Notes under the pieces: model-generated
What the model was told of the DNA's origin: nothing
The model's input: the letters and a program-made list of their open reading frames with translations, nothing else
Database searches by the model: none
Shown: positions 55,094-63,907 of the stretch, in pieces
Layout of the letters: each line of letters starts with the position of its first letter
Position numbering within the stretch: the first letter of the stretch is position 1
Assembly (NCBI RefSeq): GCF_003258945.1
Contig: NZ_QLIX01000004.1
Coordinates: forward strand, 284,070 to 348,069
Direction of reading: 5' to 3'
From: Roseicella frigidaeris
GTDB lineage: Bacteria; Pseudomonadota; Alphaproteobacteria; Acetobacterales; Acetobacteraceae
Length of the DNA: 64,000 nucleotides
Made by a program: the position numbers and the translations under genes

Positions 55094-55672
55094 TCAGCCC
55101 TCGGCGGCGAGGCGGGCGACGGCCTCGCGGTAGGTGGCCTCGAACAGCGCATCGAGCGCCGGGTTCACGCCGCGCAGCCCGGCCGCGACGCGCCCGGCCC
55201 AGCCGACATATTCGAGGCGCCGCGCATGGTCCCAGCCCTTGGGCGGGCTGGCCGCGATGGCGCGGAGGTTGGAGATCTTGTCGGCCAGCCGCAGCTGGCG
55301 GGCCGCCGCCGAGGCACCGCGGGCGCCGCGGATCTGCAACCCCTTGCGCACCTCCTTCGGCAGCGACTTGTCGTCCGAGACCTCGGCGACGATGCCGGCG
55401 ACCTCGGGGCCGAACTCGGCCTCGATGCGCGGCAGGGTGCAGGGATCGGGATCCTCGTCGCTGTCCTCGACCGTGTCGTGCAGCAGGGCGGCGATGACGG
55501 CGACGGGCGGCGCGCCATGGGTGGCGAGGATCTCGGCCACCTCCAGCACGTGGTTCACATAGGGCTCGGCCGCATCGCCCTTGCGGCGATGCGTGGCATG
55601 GACGCGGGCGGCGAAGCTGGCGGCGCGGAGGATGCGGGCGAGGTCGGTCTCGGCGGGAAGGGCGATGTCCAT
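55094..55672 (-). CDS. HD-domain protein, MESH1/SpoT-hydrolase-like
   Basis: The 192-residue protein contains metal ligands H25, H41 and the HD pair at 65-66 in LLHDTVEDSDED, the HDxVED layout seen in the (p)ppGpp hydrolase domain of SpoT and MESH1; no synthetase or TGS domain is present. It could be a small alarmone hydrolase or NADPH phosphatase like MESH1. Start ATG at 55672 chosen over 55684 by family alignment. Lies 102 bp from rho. Confidence 0.8.
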   Translation of the reverse strand: MDIALPAETDLARILRAASFAARVHATHRRKGDAAEPYVNHVLEVAEILATHGAPPVAVIAALLHDTVEDSDEDPDPCTLPRIEAEFGPEVAGIVAEVSDDKSLPKEVRKGLQIRGARGASAAARQLRLADKISNLRAIAASPPKGWDHARRLEYVGWAGRVAAGLRGVNPALDALFEATYREAVARLAAEG

Positions 55673-55774
55673 GGCTAGCGGCAAGATCGGGAGTCGCCCT
55701 CGCGGATGGAAGAGGCCGATGGCCGGATCCTGGCCCGGGCGGACCGCCGGCGCGAGGCCGGCGGCCCCATCCGG

Positions 55775-57049
<1,275 letters not shown>

Positions 57050-57455
57050 GGCGCTGTGCGTCCGGATGCGAGGAAGCGGGACCCTTCCCAGTAGGGCCGG
57101 CAGTGGCGCGGAGGAGCCGCACCGATGCCCCGGCCGTTCCGCCGCTGCCGCGAACACGATCAGGTCCTGGAAGCCAGGAATTGATCGGAGCCGTCGGCCG
57201 GCGAAGTCCCAAGGAGAGGAGGGAGGAGGGCAGCACGGCGCGAATCGCCCCTGGCTGCCCGGGTGAGCAGCGCAACCCTAGGGATCGCACCGCCCTCCGT
57301 CAACGGCGATTTGGGTCTCCGCCGGCCCCGGATCAAGAGTCCGGCACCCCCTGGAGGCCGCGCGGCCTGCCGATCCGCGGCCCCTGGCCCTGCCGCGGCG
57401 GGCGGTGATGCTTCCTGGGATCGGCGAAGCCGCAACGCGGCTTCCTGGGTCGTTT
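57050..57455. promoter_or_regulatory. Long leader region upstream of rho
   Basis: No gene is supported in these 406 bp. The sequence is GC-rich with a purine-rich stretch near 57210-57235. Rho genes often carry long leaders used for autoregulation by Rho itself, and C-rich/G-poor minus-strand stretches here would fit, but nothing decisive is visible. The repeat copy C and a strong palindrome complete the gap to 57558. Confidence 0.35.
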
Positions 57456-57523
57456 CTAGAGCAGATCCCGATCAGGTGGACTCACCTGATCGGGTGAAGA
57501 TGCTCTGGAAACAATAGTCTAGG
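57456..57523. repeat. 68-bp palindromic intergenic repeat, copy C
   Basis: Same layout and length as copy A, with stem CCCGATCAGGTG (57467-57478) and CACCTGATCGGG (57483-57494) and terminal CTAGAGCA / GTCTAGG. Only scattered bases differ from copy A, mostly in the loop and right flank. Its right end runs into a further palindrome. Confidence 0.88.
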
Positions 57524-57563
57524 CCGCTTCCCCTGAACCGGTGTTCAGGGGAAGCGGCCTAGA
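57518..57563 (-). terminator. 46-bp near-perfect palindrome at the hemJ 3' end
   Basis: Positions 57518-57538 pair with 57543-57563 in a perfect 21-bp stem around CGGT; key inner part CCCCTGAAC/GTTCAGGGG. The right arm contains the hemJ TAG stop, and on the minus strand the stem is followed by ACTATTGTTT, so it can serve as hemJ's terminator. It joins the end of repeat copy C. Confidence 0.7.
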
Positions 57564-58011
57564 ACGGCTTGACGATCACCATGAGGACGATCGCCACCAT
57601 CAGCAGGGTCGGCAGCTCGTTCATCGCCCGCCAATAGCGCGCCCCGTGCCGCCGCTCGCCGCGCGCCAGCGCCTTCCGCGCCAGGGAGAGATGGTGGTGG
57701 AAGCCGGTCATGCCGAGCACGCCGGCGAGCTTCACATGCCACCAGCCGGCGCTCCAGCTCACCACCCCCGGCGTCAGCACCAGGGTGAGGCCGCAGAGCC
57801 AGGCGAGGATCATCGCCGGGTTCATGATGCCCCGGATCAGCCGCCGCTCCATCAGCGCGAAGAGCGCGTCCTGCGGCCCGCCGAGCGGCACCTCGCTGTG
57901 ATAGACGAAGAGACGCGGCAGGTAGAACAGCCCGGCCAGCCAGGCGATCACCGCCATCAGGTGGACGGACTTCACCCAGAGATACCAGGGTTCCAGCGCG
58001 GCGATGGTCAT
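57559..58011 (-). CDS. hemJ: Protoporphyrinogen IX oxidase HemJ
   Basis: The 150-residue membrane protein has four helices. The starts LWVKSVHLMAVIAWLAGLFY and RLFVYH carry the conserved histidines, and HVKLAGVLGMTGFHHHLSL is the other hallmark. HemJ oxidises protoporphyrinogen IX in the step before ferrochelatase. It lies with hemH and hemE on the same strand; the HAD gene between them overlaps it by 4 bp (ATGA). Confidence 0.93.
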   Translation of the reverse strand: MTIAALEPWYLWVKSVHLMAVIAWLAGLFYLPRLFVYHSEVPLGGPQDALFALMERRLIRGIMNPAMILAWLCGLTLVLTPGVVSWSAGWWHVKLAGVLGMTGFHHHLSLARKALARGERRHGARYWRAMNELPTLLMVAIVLMVIVKPF

Positions 58012-58709
58012 GCCCGCCCCTTGCCTTCCGCCCCGCCGAGGCCGAGCAGCCCGGGCAGCTCGGCCATGGCGGCGAAGGGCCGGGCGCCGAGGGAGGCCAG
58101 CACCGCGGCCGGGCTCTCCCGCGTCAGGCCGAAGACCCGGCAGCCGGCGGCGATGCCGGCCTGGACGCCGAGCAGGCTGTCCTCCACCACCGCGCAGTCC
58201 GCCGGCGGCACGCCGCAGGCCGCGGCGGCGGCGCGATAGAGGTCGGGCGCCGGCTTCGGCCGCGCCACATCCTCGAAGCTGAGCACCCGCTCGCCGAAAT
58301 CCCGCTCGAGGCCGAGCCGGCGCAGCTTGGCCCGCAGCTCCTCGCGGGCGGAGTTGGAGGCGACGGCGACCGGCAGCCCGGCGGCGATCACCGCCCGCAC
58401 CGCCTCGACCGCCCCCGGCACCGGCTCCAGCCCCGCCAGCATCGCCCCGGCGATGCGGTGCGACAGGTCATGCGCCCAGCGCGGCGGCAGCGGGCCGACC
58501 CGCGCCTCGATCATCGGCAGCATGTCGGGCACGGCCATGCCGAGGAAGGCCTCGCGCGCCTCGGCGCCGGAGAGGCGCCAGCCGCGCGCCGTCAGGTCCT
58601 CGGCGACGATGCGGTTCACCAGCCCCTCGCTGTCGGCCAGCACGCCGTCGCAGTCGAAGAGCACCGCCCGGGGCGGGCCGGGCGGCTGGGTCGGGGGTGG
58701 GATGCTCAT
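58008..58709 (-). CDS. HAD-superfamily phosphatase (beta-phosphoglucomutase/phosphatase-like)
   Basis: The 233-residue enzyme contains motif I LFDCDGVLADS (nucleophile D19, D21), VAVASNSAREEL (motif II), RPKPAPDLY (motif III Lys) and VVEDSLLGVQAGIAAG (motif IV). It hydrolyses an unknown phosphate ester. Sits inside the heme operon with 4-bp overlaps on both sides, which suggests co-expression rather than a proven heme role. Confidence 0.88.
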   Translation of the reverse strand: MSIPPPTQPPGPPRAVLFDCDGVLADSEGLVNRIVAEDLTARGWRLSGAEAREAFLGMAVPDMLPMIEARVGPLPPRWAHDLSHRIAGAMLAGLEPVPGAVEAVRAVIAAGLPVAVASNSAREELRAKLRRLGLERDFGERVLSFEDVARPKPAPDLYRAAAAACGVPPADCAVVEDSLLGVQAGIAAGCRVFGLTRESPAAVLASLGARPFAAMAELPGLLGLGGAEGKGRA

Positions 58710-59851
58710 GCAGAAACCTTCTCGCGGCGCGCCGCGCCGGCATGCGGGCAGTCGCCGAAGGGCTTCGGGCATTGCCGGCCGCCGGCGAAGCTGCAGAGGG
58801 CGCGGCCGCCGGCGCGGGCCGAGCGCACGAGGTCGGCGAGGGCGGCGATGAAGGCCGGGTCGCTGTTCTGCGCCGGCACCCGGAAATAGCCGGGCAGGCC
58901 AAGCCGCTCCGCCACCTCGCGGTACTCGACATCGAGCTCGACCAGGGTCTCGGAATGCTCGGAGACGAAGGCGATGGGGCAGACCAGCACCGCTACCCCG
59001 TCCTTCGCCGCCTGCTCCAGCGCCGCCTCGATGGAGGGGCTGAGCCAGGTCTCCGGCGTCACCCGGGACTGGTAGCAGACCATGTGGTCGAGGCCGGGCA
59101 GGTCGAGCGCCGCCGTCACCGCGGCGACGCTCCGCTCCACCTGCCACTGATAGGGGTCGCCGGCCTTGACGATGCTCTCCGGCAGGCCGTGGGCGGAGAA
59201 GAGCAGGCGCAGCCGGGTGCCGGGGGGCAGCGCCGCCCGCGCCTCCTCATGCGCCTGGCGGACCAGCCGCGCCGTCGCCGCGGCGAAGCCCGGATCGGAA
59301 TGCCAGCAGCAGAGCGTGGTCGTCGGCACGGCGAGCCTGGCCGCCCGCGCCGCGGCCGCCCAAGCCAGCAGGCTGCTGCCGGTCGTCGTGGTGGAGAATT
59401 GCGGGTAGAGCGGCAGCAGCAGCACCTCGTCCGGCTGCCAGGCGGCCACCTCGCGGGCGCAGGCCTCGCTCATCGGGTGCCAGTAGCGCATGGCGATGAA
59501 GCAGCGATGGGTCGCCGCCTCACCATCCGGCGTCGCCGCCAGCGCCGCCTCCAGCGCCCGCGCCTGCGCCTCGGTCAGGGCGAGCAGGGGCGAGCCGCCG
59601 CCGAGGATGGCGTAGTTCTCCGTCGCCGCCCGGGTGCGGCGCCAGGCGATCAGCCGCCCGAGCCAGGGGCGGACATAGGCCGGCACGCGCAGGATGGCGG
59701 GGTCGAGGAAGAGGTTGCGCAGGAAGGGGCGGACGCTCTCCGTCCGGTCCGGCCCGCCGAGGTTGAACAGCACGATGGCGACGCGTCGCCGCGCCGCGCC
59801 GGCCGGGTGCTCGAGCGGGGCCGGCGGGCCGGCAGACGCGGTCTGGTCCAT
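58706..59851 (-). CDS. hemH: Ferrochelatase with cysteine-containing C-terminal tail
   Basis: The 381-residue enzyme inserts Fe2+ into protoporphyrin IX. It shows ILGGGSPLLALTEAQARAL, FIAMRYWHPM, FSAHGLPESIVKAGDPYQ and the terminal region CPIAFVSEHSETLVELDVEY. The C-terminal tail has C353, C361 and C368 (GGRQCPKPFGDCPH), which, with another Cys, could ligate a 2Fe-2S cluster as reported for some alphaproteobacterial ferrochelatases. Start ATG at 59851; followed at once by the HAD gene. Confidence 0.94.
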   Translation of the reverse strand: MDQTASAGPPAPLEHPAGAARRRVAIVLFNLGGPDRTESVRPFLRNLFLDPAILRVPAYVRPWLGRLIAWRRTRAATENYAILGGGSPLLALTEAQARALEAALAATPDGEAATHRCFIAMRYWHPMSEACAREVAAWQPDEVLLLPLYPQFSTTTTGSSLLAWAAAARAARLAVPTTTLCCWHSDPGFAAATARLVRQAHEEARAALPPGTRLRLLFSAHGLPESIVKAGDPYQWQVERSVAAVTAALDLPGLDHMVCYQSRVTPETWLSPSIEAALEQAAKDGVAVLVCPIAFVSEHSETLVELDVEYREVAERLGLPGYFRVPAQNSDPAFIAALADLVRSARAGGRALCSFAGGRQCPKPFGDCPHAGAARREKVSA

Positions 59852-59901
59852 GCGCCGGAGATGACATGCCGGCCGGGCAGGTCAAGCCCGGCCGCCGGCA
59901 T

Positions 59902-60963
59902 TCACCCCGTCCTCACCAGCCGCACCAGGGCCGCGACGTGCTCGGGCGGCGTCACCTTCTCGATGCCGTGCCCGAGATTGAAGATATAGGGCCGGCCGCG
60001 CATGGCGCCGAGGATGCTGCGCGCCTCCGCCTCCAGCGCCATGCCGCCGCCGACTAGCGCCAGCGGGTCGAGGTTGCCCTGCAGCGCCTGGCTCGGCGCC
60101 ACCGCCCCGGCCGCCCAGCGCAGCTCCATCGTCGTGTCGAGGCCGAGGCACTGCACCCCGGTGCGCTGGGCGTATTCCACGAGCATCGGCCCGGCGAGGC
60201 GCGGGAAGCCGATGATCGGGATGCTGGCGTTCACCTTGCGGATGGCGCGGACGATCTGCCCCGTCGGCTCGATCACCCAGCGGCGGAATTGCGAGGGCGG
60301 CAGCAGCCCGGCCCAGCTGTCGAAGAGCATCAGCGCCTCGGCCCCCGCCTCGGCCTGGGCCAGCAGATAGGCGGTGGTGGCCTCGACGAGCTGGCGGATC
60401 AGCTTGCCGAAGAGCATCGGGTCGGTGAGGGCAAGGCTGCGGGGGATGGCGAAGTCGCGGCTGCCATGGCCTTCCACCATGTAGCAGGCGACGGTGAAGG
60501 GGCTGCCGGCGAAGCCGATCAGCGCCACGCGCGGGGCATGGGCGTCGAGAGCGGCGCGGACCAGGCGCACCGTCTCGAAGATCGGCGCCGCCCGCTGCAC
60601 CACCAGGTTGTGGTCGAGCGCCTCGATCGCCCCGGCCTCGCGCACCGGCTGGAGCTGCGGCCCCTCGCCCTCGGCGAAATGCAGGGGCTGCCCCATGGCC
60701 CAGGGCACCATCAGGATGTCGGAGAAGAGGATCGCCCCGTCCATGCCGAAGCGGCGGATGGGCTGCAGCGTCACCTCGGCCGCCAGCTCGGGCGTGGTGC
60801 AGAGCGTGACGAAGTCGCCGGCCTGGGCCCGCACCTCGCGGTATTCCGGCAGGTAGCGGCCGGCCTGACGCATCAGCCACAGCGGCGGCGGCCAGACGGC
60901 CTCGCCGCCCAGGGCGCGGAGCAGGGGCTTCGATGGGCCCGCCGCGGGACGTTCGCTCTCCAT
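59902..60963 (-). CDS. hemE: Uroporphyrinogen decarboxylase
   Basis: The 353-residue enzyme has the family signatures PPLWLMRQAGRYLPEYREVR and GFAGSPFTVACYMVEG and the terminal FNLGHGIEKVTPPEHV. It decarboxylates uroporphyrinogen III to coproporphyrinogen III. The ATG at 60963 directly borders the origin region. hemE-oriC is the arrangement seen in Caulobacter. It is 50 bp from hemH. Confidence 0.96.
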   Translation of the reverse strand: MESERPAAGPSKPLLRALGGEAVWPPPLWLMRQAGRYLPEYREVRAQAGDFVTLCTTPELAAEVTLQPIRRFGMDGAILFSDILMVPWAMGQPLHFAEGEGPQLQPVREAGAIEALDHNLVVQRAAPIFETVRLVRAALDAHAPRVALIGFAGSPFTVACYMVEGHGSRDFAIPRSLALTDPMLFGKLIRQLVEATTAYLLAQAEAGAEALMLFDSWAGLLPPSQFRRWVIEPTGQIVRAIRKVNASIPIIGFPRLAGPMLVEYAQRTGVQCLGLDTTMELRWAAGAVAPSQALQGNLDPLALVGGGMALEAEARSILGAMRGRPYIFNLGHGIEKVTPPEHVAALVRLVRTG

Positions 60964-61264
60964 GGCCCTACTCTCTCGCAAGAAAACAGGAGTCTTGAAA
61001 GATGGGGGGGCTGTGGAGCCCTGTGGATGATGTGGAGACAATTGTTTCGCGAACCATCCACAGCCCGGTCCACAGGCGCCCGGGCCGCCGACTCGGTGGA
61101 ATCCCGGGGATGAATCGGAGTCGTGCGGATTCCCCCATCGGACCCCCCTGCTATCCTCCCGCCGGTCGGTCCGGATCGGACTCGTCAACCTGTTTCCCAG
61201 GCAACCCGTCGGGAGCCAAGGGTTTTCCCCGGTATCCCCCGCGGTCCACGCTATTCTCCAGCCC
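60964..61264. other. Putative chromosomal replication origin (oriC)
   Basis: This 301-bp gap between hemE and ppsR (the DUF299 'RP001' homologue) has the position of Caulobacter Cori. It contains five TGTGGA/TCCACA elements in 63 bp (61012, 61022, 61031, 61054-61062 and 61066-61074); TGTGGATGA at 61022-61030 is an 8/9 match to the DnaA box. Seven GANTC sites lie at 60990, 61090, 61099, 61112, 61118, 61128 and 61179, far above chance. The part near 60980-61000 is AT-richer and could be the unwinding element. No gene is seen in it. Confidence 0.8.
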
Positions 61265-62179
61265 ATGTCCCAGCGCGCCATCAACCTCCACCTGGTCTCC
61301 GACAGCACCGGCGAGACGCTGAACTCGATCGCCCGGGCCACCCTCGCTCGCTTCGAGGACCATCACGTCGTCCACCACCGCTGGAGCCTCATCCGCTCCC
61401 GCCTGCAGCTCGACCGGGTGCTGGAGGGGCTGCAGCACGAGCCCGGGCCGGTGCTCTTCACCCTGGTCGACCGCAGCCTGCGGCATGCGCTGGAGGAGGT
61501 CTGCGAGCGGCTCGGCGTGCCCTGCCTCTCGGTGCTCGACCAGGTGATGGACCTGCTGCAGGGGCAGATCGGCGCCCAGGCGAAGGAGAAGCGGGCGGCG
61601 CAGCACGTGATGGATGCCGACTACTTCCGCCGGATCGACGCCATGCATTTCGTGCTGGCGCATGACGACGGCCAGGGCACGGCCGGGATCCACGAGGCAG
61701 AGGTCTGCCTCGTCGGCGTCTCCCGCTCCTCCAAGACGCCGACCTGCTTCTACCTCGCCAACCGCGGCATCAAGGCGGCGAACGTGCCGATCGTGCCCGG
61801 GGCGCCGCTGCCGCCGGAGCTGGAGACGCCGCGCTGCCCGGTGGTCGGGCTGACCATCGAGACGGCGGCGCTGATCGAGATCCGCCGGCACCGGCTGCGG
61901 CTGATCGGCGCCGATGGCGTGCGGCAGAGCACCACCGACTACATCGACCCGGACAGCGTGAAGGCGGAGATCCTGGCCGCGCGCCGGCTCTGCACCGCCC
62001 GCGGCTGGCCGGTGATCGACGTGACCCGCCGCAGCATCGAGGAGACGGCGGCGACCGTGCTGCAGCTCATGGAGGCCTGGCACATGCGGCGCAACCAGGG
62101 GGGGCCGCAGGCCGCCCCGCCGCCCGGCGCACAGGGGGCGGGCCAGGGGGCAGGCCAAGGGGCGGGCCAAGGGGCATGA
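61265..62179 (+). CDS. ppsR: PEP synthetase / PPDK regulatory kinase-phosphatase (PpsR, DUF299)
   Basis: The 304-residue protein starts [15 protein letters not shown] and has the P-loop GVSRSSKT at 151-158, followed by [17 protein letters not shown]. It phosphorylates and dephosphorylates PEP-forming enzymes. It borders the origin, as RP001 does in Caulobacter. Its last about 20 residues are a GAGQ repeat, encoded by a roughly 12-bp tandem repeat; the stop overlaps maf (ATGA). Confidence 0.92.
   Translation: MSQRAINLHLVSDSTGETLNSIARATLARFEDHHVVHHRWSLIRSRLQLDRVLEGLQHEPGPVLFTLVDRSLRHALEEVCERLGVPCLSVLDQVMDLLQGQIGAQAKEKRAAQHVMDADYFRRIDAMHFVLAHDDGQGTAGIHEAEVCLVGVSRSSKTPTCFYLANRGIKAANVPIVPGAPLPPELETPRCPVVGLTIETAALIEIRRHRLRLIGADGVRQSTTDYIDPDSVKAEILAARRLCTARGWPVIDVTRRSIEETAATVLQLMEAWHMRRNQGGPQAAPPPGAQGAGQGAGQGAGQGA
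62128..62179 (+). repeat. Tandem about 12-bp coding repeat at the 3' end of ppsR
   Basis: GGGGC(G/A)GGCCA(G/A) units repeat about four times and encode GQGA units of the PpsR tail. Such arrays tend to vary in number among strains. Confidence 0.75.
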
Positions 62180-62814
62180 CCCCTGCCCCGATGCAGCGCG
62201 AGGCCCCGCCCCTCATCCTCGCCACCGCCTCCACCGCCCGGCAGGCGGTGCTGCGCGGGGCGGGCCTCGCCTTCCGTGCCGAGGCGGCGGCGGTCGACGA
62301 GGCCGCCATCAAGGCGAGCGCCCAGGCCGAGGGCATCCCGCCCGGGGAGACCGCCCTACTGCTCGCCGAGGCCAAGGCGCAGCGCATCGCCCGCCGATAT
62401 CCGGAGGCGCTGGTCATCGGCGCCGACCAGATGCTGGTCTGCCCGGACGAGGCGGGGCGGCCGCGCTGGTTCGACAAGCCGGCCGACATGGCGGCGGCGC
62501 GGGCGCATCTGCGGGCGCTGCGCGGCCGCACGCACGAGCTGGTTTCGGCCATGGTGTGCTGGCGGCAGGGGATGCGGATCTGGCAGCACCTGGCTCGGCC
62601 GCGCCTGACCATGCGCGATTTCAGCGACGAGTTCCTCGAGGCCTATCTCGCCATGGAGGGCGAGGCGGTGCTCTCCTCGGTCGGGGCCTACCGGCTGGAA
62701 GGGCCGGGCGTGCAGCTCTTCGCCCGGGTGGAGGGGGAGCACGGCGCCATCCTCGGCCTGCCGCTGCTGCCGCTGCTGGACTTCCTGCGCGGGCACGGGG
62801 TGTTGCTGCGCTGA
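62176..62814 (+). CDS. maf: Maf-like nucleoside triphosphate pyrophosphatase
   Basis: The 212-residue enzyme begins with [20 protein letters not shown] and has VIGADQMLV, the D-containing loop of Maf, and [15 protein letters not shown]. Maf proteins hydrolyse modified or m7-GTP/dTTP-type nucleotides and affect septum formation. It overlaps ppsR by 4 bp, giving the same origin-side order as in Caulobacter (DUF299-maf). No aroE follows; the next gene is an unrelated orphan. Confidence 0.93.
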   Translation: MTPAPMQREAPPLILATASTARQAVLRGAGLAFRAEAAAVDEAAIKASAQAEGIPPGETALLLAEAKAQRIARRYPEALVIGADQMLVCPDEAGRPRWFDKPADMAAARAHLRALRGRTHELVSAMVCWRQGMRIWQHLARPRLTMRDFSDEFLEAYLAMEGEAVLSSVGAYRLEGPGVQLFARVEGEHGAILGLPLLPLLDFLRGHGVLLR

Positions 62815-63001
62815 GACAGCGCGGCGAAAGCGGGACGCGACGCCGCCGCAGCCGGTGATGCGCCGCCGGCTTCGGCTGTATGAGGGAGGTGCAGGCCGGG
62901 TTGCCCCCTTCATCCGGGGCACGGCGCCTGAGACACCCCCATGGCGCTCTTGCATCGGGGCGGGCACCGAAGTCGCCCGACCCGTGACGCCGCATCCTTC
63001 A

Positions 63002-63030
63002 TTGACATAAAAGTGATTATACACGACTTT
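63002..63030 (+). promoter_or_regulatory. AT-rich promoter/operator-like site before the papain-like gene
   Basis: In the 233-bp gap after maf, TTGACA (63002-63007) is a perfect -35 hexamer but no good -10 follows at 17 bp. Overlapping it, AAAGT (63010-63014) and ACTTT (63026-63030) form an inverted repeat around GATTATACACG. On the minus strand TATAAT is seen at 63016-63021. It looks like a regulated promoter. The rest of the gap (62815-63000) shows nothing. Confidence 0.45.
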
Positions 63031-63047
63031 GTGAGCAAGGCGGTCGC

Positions 63048-63608
63048 GTGACCGCCGCGATGCGGAACACTGCCTCCATGGGCCAACCCTCCCGGCCAAC
63101 CAACGCCACCGCCGAGGACCAGGCGGGCCATCGCAAGGACCAGCCGGTCCGGCTGCGCGGCCATCTCGCTCTGCTCGAGGAGAACCAGGGCGAGATCCCC
63201 TGGTGCGGCCCGGCTGCCCTCGCCCTGGCCACCGGCCGCGGCTATGCCGAGGCGAGCCGGCTGCTGCGCGACATCGCCCCGGGCTGGTATCCGCCCGAGG
63301 GGCCGATCGTCACCGCCTATTGGCGCGACCTGCTCGGCGTCCTCGACCTGCTCGGCGTGGCGCATGCGCCCGTCGCCCTGCCGGAGCGGCGCCGCAACCT
63401 GCTGACCTTCGTCCGGAACGGGTTGGAGGAGGGCTGGTACCTGCTCCGCATCACCGACCATTTCCTGCTGCTGCGCAGCTACGGCTTCGGCATCGCCATG
63501 CTCTACGACAACCGCCATACCGGCGTGCTGGTGGGCAGGAAGACGCATGGCCTGCGGCATGTGACGCATGCCGTGCGGCTGACCAGCGGGCCGCTGGCCG
63601 GGGGCTGA
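63048..63608 (+). CDS. Papain-like/C39-like cysteine protease fold protein, orphan
   Basis: The 186-residue protein shows IPWCGPAALALATG (candidate catalytic Cys in helix 1), GWYLLRITDHFLLLRS (candidate His) and LYDNRHTG (candidate Asn/Asp), the order of the papain-like fold used by C39 bacteriocin peptidases and related phage or toxin-processing proteins. No signal peptide or partner gene is seen. GTG start with AAGGCGG upstream; ATG at 63060 or 63078 is possible. AT-rich upstream DNA hints at acquisition. Confidence 0.6.
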   Translation: MTAAMRNTASMGQPSRPTNATAEDQAGHRKDQPVRLRGHLALLEENQGEIPWCGPAALALATGRGYAEASRLLRDIAPGWYPPEGPIVTAYWRDLLGVLDLLGVAHAPVALPERRRNLLTFVRNGLEEGWYLLRITDHFLLLRSYGFGIAMLYDNRHTGVLVGRKTHGLRHVTHAVRLTSGPLAGG

Positions 63609-63618
63609 TACCGAGCGC

Positions 63619-63661
63619 AGGACGGTTTCACCGCCCTGCGGGCCGCAGGTCGGACCGTCCT
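63619..63661. terminator. Nested stem-loop after the papain-like gene
   Basis: Outer arms AGGACGGT (63619-63626) and ACCGTCCT (63654-63661) enclose an inner palindrome CCTGCGG-g-CCGCAGG (63635-63649). Nothing T-rich follows. It ends the gene ending at 63608 and/or the remnant ending at 63692. Confidence 0.5.
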
Positions 63662-63691
63662 CCGCCGGGCATCAAGCGCACCCCGCGCGGC

Positions 63692-63907
63692 CTATTCCCG
63701 CGGCGCGGCCCGTTCCAGCACCGCTGCCAGCGCCGCGATGGTCTCCGGGGACAGGCGCCGGATCTCCCGCGCCAGACGGTTGGCCAGCGCCGTCGCCTCG
63801 GCCGAGAGCCCCGAGGTGTCCACCACCACCCGCGGGTGGGAGAGGCGCGCCAGCCGTACCATCTCCTCGGCATCGTCCCAGATCAGGCCGAAATACTCGT
63901 GGCTTTG
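63692..63907 (-). pseudogene. C-terminal fragment of an unrecognised protein, truncated near an IS end
   Basis: About 71 codons are open from an in-frame stop near 63908 down to the TAG at 63692. The peptide (HEYFGLIWDDAEEMVRLARL, then LAREIRRLSPETIAALAAVL) is Ala/Leu-rich and helical, possibly the end of a small DNA-binding or regulator-like protein. Its N-terminus is missing and the sequence turns into IS-like DNA immediately upstream, so insertion has probably cut the gene. Confidence 0.6.

Noticed and set aside
63016..63021. Minus-strand TATAAT as a promoter for maf or an antisense RNA
   Set aside because: maf is on the plus strand and no -35 at correct spacing or downstream minus gene is seen.
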